Shown one piece after another: positions 1-5,645 of a DNA stretch of 8,086 nucleotides. This DNA comes from Treponema sp. (GTDB lineage Bacteria > Spirochaetota > Spirochaetia > Treponematales > Breznakiellaceae). A model generated the notes under the pieces. It worked only from the letters and a program-made list of their open reading frames with translations. It searched no databases and was not told the DNA's origin. The stretch spans positions 1 through 8,086 of the forward strand of contig WRNF01000017.1 in assembly GCA_009776715.1 (NCBI GenBank), written 5' to 3'. The translations under genes were made by a program, and so were the position numbers. Position 1 is the stretch's first letter. Every line of letters starts with the position of its first letter.

Positions 1-521
1 TTTATTTCACATAGGCCCCTTGCAACCGTTCCCTGCGCGCTTAAGGTTTTTTCGAGGCGGTAAGGAACAATGGCCGGATCATTCCGGCTTGGGCTGCAAA
101 GATGCCTGCCAAGGGCGGCATATGCTTCAAGGCCGTAAAAATCATCGGCATTTATTAACGAAAAAGGCCGGTCAATTTTGTCCGCGGCGCAAAGCAGCGC
201 ATGGGTTGTTCCCCAGGGCTTTGTCCTTCCGCATTTTTGCGATTCGGTAAAAATTGTATGAGGAATTAAACTGTCCTGTTCCTGATACGCAAATTCCCAT
301 TTTATTTTTGAGCCAATGCGGGAAATTACTTGAGACCTGAATTCTTCTTCTATGCCGCGGCGGATAATAAAAATTATTTTTTCAAAACCTGAGCGCAGCG
401 CATCGTATACCGAATAATCCATCAATACTTCCCCGTTTTTTCCAAGCGCATCCATTTGTTTTAAGCCGCCGTAACGGCTTCCAATACCAGCCGCAAGTAT
501 AACTAAAATTGGATTTTCCAT
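1..521 (-). CDS. Nucleotidyltransferase (NDP-sugar pyrophosphorylase-like), C-terminus off the left edge
   Basis: I translated 173 codons from the ATG at 521-519; the frame is still open at base 1. The N-terminus has the NTP-binding glycine-rich loop LAAGIGSRYGG (residues 9-19) followed by Lys21, as in Rossmann-type NTP_transferases. NADDFYG at 124-130 is the family's metal- and sugar-phosphate-binding acidic motif. GTTHAL at 104-109 is also typical. By family knowledge such enzymes couple an NTP to a sugar phosphate or similar group with release of pyrophosphate in the cytoplasm. The substrate cannot be told from this half, and full members are usually around 300 residues. It is the last visible gene of the leftward operon, 9 bp after folA. 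The folA stop codon is part of its ribosome binding site, so translation is probably coupled. The family call is firm and the substrate is unknown. Confidence 0.85.
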   Translation of the reverse strand, partial: MENPILVILAAGIGSRYGGLKQMDALGKNGEVLMDYSVYDALRSGFEKIIFIIRRGIEEEFRSQVISRIGSKIKWEFAYQEQDSLIPHTIFTESQKCGRTKPWGTTHALLCAADKIDRPFSLINADDFYGLEAYAALGRHLCSPSRNDPAIVPYRLEKTLSAQGTVARGLCEI

Positions 522-533
522 GCTTCTTCCTTA
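522..533 (-). promoter_or_regulatory. Ribosome binding site of the nucleotidyltransferase, overlapping the folA stop
   Basis: Read on the minus strand the junction is TAAGGAAGAAGC followed by ATG. The TAA that ends folA is also the first part of a TAAGGA Shine-Dalgarno sequence, six bases before the start. This fixes the ATG at 521-519 and indicates termination-reinitiation coupling between the two genes. Confidence 0.7.
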
Positions 534-1004
534 ATTTATTGTAATATACCGAATAAATGAATATCCGTCAAATTCTATAACCTTTTCTTTTTTCCATATT
601 TTCGGATCAATTTCCGGAAAAAAAGCATCGCCTTCATACTGCCGGTGGATTAGCGTTAATTCGATGACGTTAGCGTAAAAAAGCGCTTCGCTGTAAATAG
701 ATGCGCCTCCGCAAATATACACTTTTTGCCAATTTGCGCAGGAGAGAATGGCCTCTTTTAGGGAAGGAAAGACCGTTGCTCCTGTTACCGGCTCTGGAGA
801 AAGCGATTGCGATACAATAATATTTGGCCGCCCCGGCAAGGGCCGTTTTGGCAATGATTCCCATGTTTTTCTGCCCATAATGCAGGGCCAGCCATAGGTT
901 AATTTTTTGAAATGCTCCATGTCTGATTTTAACGACCAGGGCAAAGAATTATTTTTACCAATAACATGGTTTTCTGACATGGCTGCAATTATTATTATTT
1001 CCAT
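531..1004 (-). CDS. folA: Dihydrofolate reductase
   Basis: The protein has 157 residues, close to the 159 of the E. coli enzyme. It reduces dihydrofolate to tetrahydrofolate with NADPH in the cytoplasm. The family landmarks are in order: IAAMSENHVIG (6-16), LPW (21-23), the catalytic acid Asp28 with Phe32 one turn later, MGRKTWESLP (43-52) for NADPH binding, PLPGRPNIIVS (55-65) with the folate-carboxylate Arg59, CGG (98-100) for the cofactor, Thr117 and DAFFPEID (126-133). All expected active-site residues are present, so it should be active. It sits 18 bp downstream of thyA, the usual pairing, because thymidylate synthase turns methylene-THF into the DHF that this enzyme recycles. Its own Shine-Dalgarno is weak (CAGG about nine bases upstream), which fits expression mainly through the operon. 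I saw nothing that marks it as a trimethoprim-resistant plasmid type. Confidence 0.96.
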   Translation of the reverse strand: MEIIIIAAMSENHVIGKNNSLPWSLKSDMEHFKKLTYGWPCIMGRKTWESLPKRPLPGRPNIIVSQSLSPEPVTGATVFPSLKEAILSCANWQKVYICGGASIYSEALFYANVIELTLIHRQYEGDAFFPEIDPKIWKKEKVIEFDGYSFIRYITIN

Positions 1005-1022
1005 CTATGTGCCTGTATTGTA

Positions 1023-1889
1023 TTATACCGCAATGTCGAATTTAATTGCAGGGTGAGGATTGTATCCTTCAATTTTTGAATCGGTGTAATGCCAGTCAAA
1101 AACGGATGTAAAAGGCTCAGTTTTTATCTGCGGCAGGGGCCTGGGTTCCCTTGAAATTTGTTCTTTTATTGTTTCCAGGTGGTTTAGGTATATGTGGGTG
1201 TCTCCCAAAAAGCCAATGAGCTTTCCTTCGGCAAAATTTGCTTCTTTTGCCAGCAGATGGAGCAGGCAGCCGTAACTTGCAATGTTAAACGGCAGCCCCA
1301 GCGCGACATCAACGGAACGCTGATTCCACAAAAGGTTCAGGGCGCCGTTAATTACGGTGATCTGAAAAGAGTAATGGCATGGAGGCAAAGCCATGCGGGA
1401 AAGGTCCATTGGGTTCCATGCCGATACAATCATGCGCCTGCAATCGGGGTCTGTTTTTAATGTTTCAACAGCAATTTTAAGCTGATCAACGCCATTGCCC
1501 GATGGAATTTTATTATATGCGGCATATTCCGCCCCAAAGTGCCGCCATTGCCAGCCGTAAATCGGCCCAAGATCGCGTTCTGCCTTCATTTTGGCTTTTG
1601 TTTCTTCATCGTTTTTATAAGGCACTTCGTCTCCGGAACACCATTCGTCCCAGATGTGATTATTGTTATCTTGTAGCCATTTTTTATCGGTAAAGCCTTT
1701 GATAAAAAATTCCAGTTCTGATGCAACAAGCCTGAAAGGAATTTTTTTTGTTGTTAACAAGGGAAATCCTTCTTTCATGTCGTGTTCAAATATTAAACCG
1801 GCAACGGTAATTGCATCCTGGCCGGTGCGGTTTTTTTTGCGAAACCCCTGCGAGAGAATTTTCTCTGCAATTTGTATATATGCTTTCAT
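1023..1889 (-). CDS. thyA: Thymidylate synthase (ThyA type)
   Basis: The 288-residue enzyme methylates dUMP to dTMP with methylene-tetrahydrofolate. Catalytic Cys171 lies in ALPPCHYSFQ (167-176). DPDCRRM (147-153) supplies the phosphate-binding arginines. QRS (190-192), LPFNIASY (199-206, Asn202) and GDTHIYLNH (229-237, His232/Tyr234) all sit at the same distances from the Cys as in the 264-residue E. coli enzyme. The extra length is mostly a charged insertion of about 20 residues at roughly 84-106, just before DLGPIYGWQWR. Longer ThyA forms in other bacteria have insertions at this place, so it is probably not a defect. The start ATG lies 2 bp after the stop of the upstream LRAT-domain gene. 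The only good Shine-Dalgarno (GGAG) is about 14 bases upstream, inside that gene, which suggests translational coupling. folA follows 18 bp downstream. Confidence 0.97.
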   Translation of the reverse strand: MKAYIQIAEKILSQGFRKKNRTGQDAITVAGLIFEHDMKEGFPLLTTKKIPFRLVASELEFFIKGFTDKKWLQDNNNHIWDEWCSGDEVPYKNDEETKAKMKAERDLGPIYGWQWRHFGAEYAAYNKIPSGNGVDQLKIAVETLKTDPDCRRMIVSAWNPMDLSRMALPPCHYSFQITVINGALNLLWNQRSVDVALGLPFNIASYGCLLHLLAKEANFAEGKLIGFLGDTHIYLNHLETIKEQISREPRPLPQIKTEPFTSVFDWHYTDSKIEGYNPHPAIKFDIAV

Positions 1890-1891
1890 TG

Positions 1892-4213
1892 CTAATTAAA
1901 TAACTCCAAAAATTTTTTAACCGTATTATAATTTTCTTCAATGGTTAATCTTGTTTCATTTATTAAACGCGGTGCATTTACAACCTGATACGAAATATTT
2001 TCTCCGGTTACGCACCAACGCGCGAAATGTTCACAATTATTCGTAATAAGATTATATTGTTTTTCTCCTATTCTTGATCTTGCTCTTCGTATAATTTCGT
2101 CTTCGGGAAATGCGGGCTGTATATTCTTTATATACCGCAAGGCTCGTCCGTTAAGGAATTTTTCCACAGTTGTTTCATGGATAACTCCGTTTTCAAAACT
2201 TATTTCTTGGCCTTCGTAAGGAGCATAATGAATAACTTTTCCGCTCCCGATATACACACCATAATGCTGATAAGCGCTAAATCCAGCAAAATAATTTTCT
2301 ACATAAAGAACGGTTCCTGTTTTTATGCTTTCATAAATAAAATTAAAAGGATCGTTAATGGCTTGAATTTTTCTTTGCTGAATTTCCATCAAACTCTTTG
2401 CCATTTTTTCTTTTAGTTCTGTGCGGTTTGTTGAGTCCTGCGATTTAAGGTCCTGATAATCTTTTATTAAAGAACCAATAAAATTTTCATCTGACAACAA
2501 GCCAAGGGATAATTTGGATAAGCTCTTATTTTCTGTAATGTTTATTGTATAATCCTGAATAAAAAAAGCATCCATTGAGTTTAGCGATTCGCCCACTTGA
2601 TCGTAATATGATAATATTCCAGAACTATAGGGTGAGATAAAATCATTTTTTGATATAAATGATAATACCGCCTCTTTATTTTGTGCCAACTGAAAAAAGT
2701 TTATTATTTCAAGATATTGATTAAACACATAATAAATTGTATCGGTATAATGTTCCAGGTTTTTTCCAATAATTTGATAAAATCCAGAATTCTTATTCAT
2801 AATTGTATTAAAATTGTCAATAATATATTTTTCCTCGGATGATTTATCGCCTTTTACTGTATCAATAACGGTATTAATTATTCTATTTATGCCAGTTCCC
2901 AGCGAAAAATACCAGTTAACATATTCTTCAATGTTATTTAAGTAAATTTCAGTTTGGCTGTTTACAGCATCAATAAAAAGAATTTTTGTTTTATCAACAA
3001 TATTTTCCGAAATTACAGGCATTGAATGCATTAATGCGCTTATTGCCAAATTATCATAAATAATACCGTCTATTTCAATTAAAGAAAAAGGTATCATGGA
3101 TTTATAATCCAAAACAATAGTCCCGGAAATATCTGTCGAATTGGATATAACTGAAACAGTGCATTGATTTATGTAATAATTAAAAAAATTGCCGTTTAAC
3201 ATTTCTTTGTAATATTCGTATTCTGCGGTTTCAGCCAATGATAGAAGATTAGGCCTTTGGGAAGTGCCAGATAAATAATAATTAATGGTATTAATATATT
3301 TTGAAATATAAATATTAAGAAAAGCTTCGTTGTGTTTATTCCAATTATTAACAAGAAATAAAAAATAATCTAAAAATGCATCCAGGGAATTTGAATGATA
3401 ATAATTTCCATTATTGTTATAAACTTTAAAACCAAGCGGACTAAACAGCGGGAGTTGTTTAATGATTATATTACTGTTTATTTCACTTGTGTCTGTAGCC
3501 CTGCAAGCTGTTAATAAAAAATCAAAACAATCAAGGCTTTGTTCAGTTAATTTACTTATTTTTTCCAAATAAACAGAAAGTTCGTTTGAATATATATTTT
3601 TATCTGCATTTAGAAATTCTTCAGAAACTGCCAGCGCATAATTATTTTTAATATTTTCTATTATGGCATTAGTATTAAAATTAATTAAATCTTCAAAATC
3701 TTTATGTAATTTTTCAATTGAGGATATAATAAAATTAAAATAAATTTCATTATATAAAATATTGCCGCATTCATAAATATTAATTTTTGAAGGAAATATA
3801 TCATCAAAAGTATTGTATTTTTTGCTTTTATATGTATACGGAATAATTGCTTTGCAGTTTATTAATTGATTTAAAAAATGAGCATCTATTTCCCGTGCTT
3901 TGTTATAGTAACTGTCAATTGCGTTTCGAGATGATGTAATAAAAGAATTATTTTTAACGGCGGGAATAATGTTAGATTCATTATTGATAACATCAAAAAA
4001 CATTGTATTAAAATAATCGCCGAATATTTCATTTATTTCACTGCTAAATGAAATGTCAAGTTTTCGGTACTGGTCATTACGCTCTTCAATTAAGTTGTCA
4101 ATTTTTCGTTTGTTATAAGAGACCCCGTCTATTGAAACACTGGAAAAAAAGAAAAAGACGAAAATTAATGAAATAACAAGAAAAACCGGAATAAAAATTA
4201 CTTTTTTTTTCAC
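1892..4213 (-). CDS. Membrane-anchored protein with C-terminal LRAT-type (permuted NlpC/P60-like) thiol enzyme domain
   Basis: The gene encodes 773 residues from the preferred GTG at 4213-4211, or 782 from an ATG at 4240. I prefer the GTG: GGAGG lies four bases before it, nothing resembling a ribosome site precedes the ATG, and it gives a clean anchor, KKK at 2-4 then a hydrophobic helix at about 5-23. There is no lipobox Cys, so the bulk probably lies outside the inner membrane. Residues ~40-630 are Asn/Ile/Tyr/Ser-rich, apparently mostly helical, and match nothing I recognise. Residues ~632-750 are an LRAT domain: YQHYGVYIGSGKVIHYAP (648-665) gives His650 and His662, and NNCEHFARWCVTG (725-737) gives Cys727. 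This His-12-His...NCEHF pattern is the triad of the lecithin:retinol acyltransferase/HRASLS family, known for thioester-mediated acyl transfer or phospholipase action. The substrate here is unknown. It is first in the thyA-folA operon. By eye it is much more AT-rich than thyA. The domain call is strong and the biological role is open. Confidence 0.85.
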   Translation of the reverse strand: MKKKVIFIPVFLVISLIFVFFFFSSVSIDGVSYNKRKIDNLIEERNDQYRKLDISFSSEINEIFGDYFNTMFFDVINNESNIIPAVKNNSFITSSRNAIDSYYNKAREIDAHFLNQLINCKAIIPYTYKSKKYNTFDDIFPSKINIYECGNILYNEIYFNFIISSIEKLHKDFEDLINFNTNAIIENIKNNYALAVSEEFLNADKNIYSNELSVYLEKISKLTEQSLDCFDFLLTACRATDTSEINSNIIIKQLPLFSPLGFKVYNNNGNYYHSNSLDAFLDYFLFLVNNWNKHNEAFLNIYISKYINTINYYLSGTSQRPNLLSLAETAEYEYYKEMLNGNFFNYYINQCTVSVISNSTDISGTIVLDYKSMIPFSLIEIDGIIYDNLAISALMHSMPVISENIVDKTKILFIDAVNSQTEIYLNNIEEYVNWYFSLGTGINRIINTVIDTVKGDKSSEEKYIIDNFNTIMNKNSGFYQIIGKNLEHYTDTIYYVFNQYLEIINFFQLAQNKEAVLSFISKNDFISPYSSGILSYYDQVGESLNSMDAFFIQDYTINITENKSLSKLSLGLLSDENFIGSLIKDYQDLKSQDSTNRTELKEKMAKSLMEIQQRKIQAINDPFNFIYESIKTGTVLYVENYFAGFSAYQHYGVYIGSGKVIHYAPYEGQEISFENGVIHETTVEKFLNGRALRYIKNIQPAFPEDEIIRRARSRIGEKQYNLITNNCEHFARWCVTGENISYQVVNAPRLINETRLTIEENYNTVKKFLELFN

Positions 4214-4217
4214 GATG

Positions 4218-4222
4218 CCTCC
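4218..4222 (-). promoter_or_regulatory. Shine-Dalgarno GGAGG that decides the LRAT-gene start
   Basis: On the minus strand the order is GGAGG, CATC, GTG, then a run of nine A. The spacing of four bases is a little short but workable. The ATG 27 bases further upstream has only T-rich sequence and CCATAATGCCAAC before it, so this site supports initiation at GTG 4213. Confidence 0.6.
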
Positions 4223-4230
4223 AAATAAAT

Positions 4231-4259
4231 ATTTTTCCATGTTGGCATTATGGAAAAAT
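4231..4259. repeat. Perfect 10-bp inverted repeat in the divergent intergenic region (putative operator)
   Basis: ATTTTTCCAT at 4231-4240 and ATGGAAAAAT at 4250-4259 are exact reverse complements separated by nine bases (GTTGGCATT). The centre-to-centre distance of 19 bp puts both arms on nearly the same face of the helix, as for dimeric regulators. It overlaps candidate -35/-10 elements of both directions. It could instead form an RNA hairpin in the LRAT-gene leader, or be a chance AT-rich palindrome. There is no T-run or GC-rich stem of a terminator type. Confidence 0.55.
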
Positions 4260-4270
4260 TATGATTTAAT
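4242..4270 (+). promoter_or_regulatory. Candidate sigma-70-type promoter for the solute-binding protein gene
   Basis: TTGGCA (4242-4247) and TTTAAT (4265-4270) are each one mismatch from consensus and are separated by 17 bp, the ideal spacing. Transcription would start near 4277, almost on the GTG at 4279. The message would therefore be leaderless or nearly so if that GTG is used. An alternative -10, TATGAT at 4260-4265, has no matching -35. Confidence 0.45.
4247..4252 (-). promoter_or_regulatory. Candidate -10 box for the leftward LRAT-thyA-folA operon
   Basis: The minus strand reads CATAAT here, five of six bases of the -10 consensus; a second CATAAT lies at 4263-4258. Start from the first would fall near 4240, giving a leader of about 27 bases that contains GGAGG before the GTG at 4213. 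It would also leave the ATG at 4240 with no room for a ribosome site. No convincing -35 is visible, so the call is tentative. Confidence 0.3.
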
Positions 4271-4278
4271 GTAGTAGA

Positions 4279-5553
4279 GTGAACATAGTGCAATTTTACC
4301 GAAAATTTTCAGAAAAGTCGAGACGTGTATTTAAAGGAAAAGTATTTTCAAGAATTGATATATTGTTTTTTCTTTTAGCCTTTGCAGTATTTGTATTTTT
4401 TACAATTGACAGGATAGTTAATGTTGTTGTTGAATCAATATCGGCAGGTGTTATTGATGTCTATGTTTCTGAACAATTTAATGATTTATTTGGAAGCAAA
4501 ACAACTTCTGCGCTAATACAGGAATTTGAAGGACTTAATCCGGATATAAAAATAAATATATTGCAGCCAGAAACACAAAATGAGGCTCAGATTGAATCAG
4601 ATGAAATTATAATTAAAAAAGCAGACATTGTTTTTTTTGACGACAGTGAGATTGGCGAATTGATAAACAGTTCCGCTTTAAAATCGCTTGAGCCTTTTGT
4701 TTTTTCTGAAGATCAGGGAATGCATCAGACAGAAAAATGGGCATTGCCATTAGTGGCCTTTGTTGATCTTTTTGCCTTTAATATAGATATTTTAGAAGCC
4801 GCAAACTTAGACCGCCCGCCAAAAACACAAAGAGAATTTATTTCTGCCTGTAGGGCAATTTCCAGGATAGATGCTGCTAAGTTTGGGAAAAAATTTATTT
4901 ACGGCTTTGGGTTAGGTTTGAATCAATATAATCCCAGGGAGCTTCGCCGCAATTTTTTTCCGTGGATTTGGGCAAACGGAGAAGATATTCTAAGGCCGGA
5001 TTCCAACGGAGATGATGTTTTCCTTTCCATAACAACCTTTCAAATTTTAGATCTTTTTGATGAACTGTACCGGAATGAATTTATTGCCCCTAACGTTTTA
5101 TTTAAAAAAAGTACACACGTTTTGGATGAATTTATTGCAGGAGAAATAGCCATGTTCACAGTATCCGCTAAAGATTTTGCGCATCTCCAGCAAAATTCCG
5201 GAAAGGTTAATTTTGGCGTTACGTCAATACCATCAATGGTTCAGGGAAAAAACAGGCTTGGAATTTCAAAAATTTATGTAGGAATTAACAGCGAGTGTCA
5301 AATTGTTGAGGAAAGCTGGCTGTTTCTTGCTTTTCTGTCAGGAAAAACCAGAAAGCTTGCCACAGAGCTTTACGCAATTCCGGGCCAGTATCCAAGCAAT
5401 TACCCCGGAGAATATATTACTAAAGACCCTTTGTTAAAAAAAGCATGGGAAATATTTGAAACCGCTGATATTGTTGAATATTATCCCGATTATCTTATGG
5501 AAACCGCAACAAACAATGCTATTAAAGAAAAAATGTCGGCGGTTTTTAAATAA
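4279..5553 (+). CDS. Extracellular solute-binding protein, family 1 (sugar-type ABC binding protein), membrane-anchored
   Basis: The product has 424 residues. An in-frame TAA at 4267 and the lack of any nearby ATG leave GTG 4279 (or GTG 4288, three codons later) as start. The N-terminus is basic (KSRR at 13-16) and then has one hydrophobic segment at about 28-45 without a lipobox Cys, so it is probably a signal-anchor facing outward. The mature part shows family 1 features: ALIQEFEGLNPDIKI (78-92), ALPLVAFVDLFAFNIDIL (155-172) and RPPKTQREF (179-187) in the usual hinge region, FFPWIWANGEDIL (226-238), FIAGEIAMF (285-293) and WLFLAFLSG (347-355). By family knowledge these capture sugars, oligosaccharides or polyols for an ABC importer. 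No permease or ATPase gene is visible, and the next gene is a kinase with its own binding-protein modules, so a sensing role is possible. The fold call is strong and the ligand is unknown. Confidence 0.88.
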   Translation: MNIVQFYRKFSEKSRRVFKGKVFSRIDILFFLLAFAVFVFFTIDRIVNVVVESISAGVIDVYVSEQFNDLFGSKTTSALIQEFEGLNPDIKINILQPETQNEAQIESDEIIIKKADIVFFDDSEIGELINSSALKSLEPFVFSEDQGMHQTEKWALPLVAFVDLFAFNIDILEAANLDRPPKTQREFISACRAISRIDAAKFGKKFIYGFGLGLNQYNPRELRRNFFPWIWANGEDILRPDSNGDDVFLSITTFQILDLFDELYRNEFIAPNVLFKKSTHVLDEFIAGEIAMFTVSAKDFAHLQQNSGKVNFGVTSIPSMVQGKNRLGISKIYVGINSECQIVEESWLFLAFLSGKTRKLATELYAIPGQYPSNYPGEYITKDPLLKKAWEIFETADIVEYYPDYLMETATNNAIKEKMSAVFK

Positions 5554-5588
5554 CTGTGTTTTTTTCATGATTTAATAATGGACAACAA

Positions 5589-5612
5589 CCCCTATTCCCC
5601 ATTCCCTGACCC
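5589..5612 (-). other. Potential G-quadruplex motif (four G-tracts) at the -35 position of the kinase promoter
   Basis: The plus strand carries C-tracts at 5589-5592, 5597-5600, 5604-5606 and 5610-5612 with loops of 4, 3 and 3 bases. The minus strand therefore has four runs of three or four G with short loops, which meets the usual G3+N1-7 rule. In an AT-rich intergenic gap such clustering stands out. It could also be a decayed short C-rich tandem repeat (units like TATTCCCC, ATTCCC). Function is not shown. Confidence 0.5.
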
Positions 5613-5617
5613 TTGCA

Positions 5618-5623
5618 TATAAT
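5618..5623 (+). promoter_or_regulatory. Perfect TATAAT -10 box upstream of the sensor kinase gene
   Basis: TATAAT lies 22 bp before the kinase ATG, and transcription would begin near 5630. The place where a -35 should sit (about 5595-5600, TTCCCC) is C-rich and does not match TTGACA, so the promoter may need an activator. The kinase thus appears able to be transcribed on its own, and read-through from the binding-protein gene is also possible because I see no terminator hairpin in the gap. Confidence 0.5.
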
Positions 5624-5633
5624 GTAAATATAA

Positions 5634-5639
5634 AGGGAG
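5634..5639 (+). promoter_or_regulatory. Ribosome binding site of the sensor kinase
   Basis: AGGGAG lies six bases (ATTTTT) before the ATG at 5646. This favours that start over the in-frame ATG seven codons later (5667), which has only A-rich sequence before it. Confidence 0.7.
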
Positions 5640-5645
5640 ATTTTT

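Noticed and set aside
20..250. 76-codon open frame on the plus strand
   Set aside because: It lies antisense inside the nucleotidyltransferase, whose motifs (LAAGIGSRYGG, NADDFYG) fix the real frame; no ribosome site or recognisable protein.
670..864. 64-codon minus-strand frame within folA
   Set aside because: Out of frame with folA, which has all dihydrofolate reductase landmarks through this stretch.
1742..1838. Two T8 runs inside thyA (1742-1749, 1831-1838) as frameshift sites
   Set aside because: Both encode Lys codons in an intact, full-length ThyA frame; such A-tracts are ordinary in AT-rich genes.
1194..1899. Three overlapping plus-strand open frames opposite thyA
   Set aside because: Antisense shadows of thyA; overlapping one another, with no family signature.
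2177..2416. 79-codon plus-strand frame opposite the LRAT domain
   Set aside because: Antisense to the catalytic His/Cys region, which is clearly coding on the minus strand.
5551..5580. Possible terminator after the binding-protein gene (CTGTG followed by seven T)
   Set aside because: The T-run is present but I found no stable stem immediately before it, so I do not call an intrinsic terminator.
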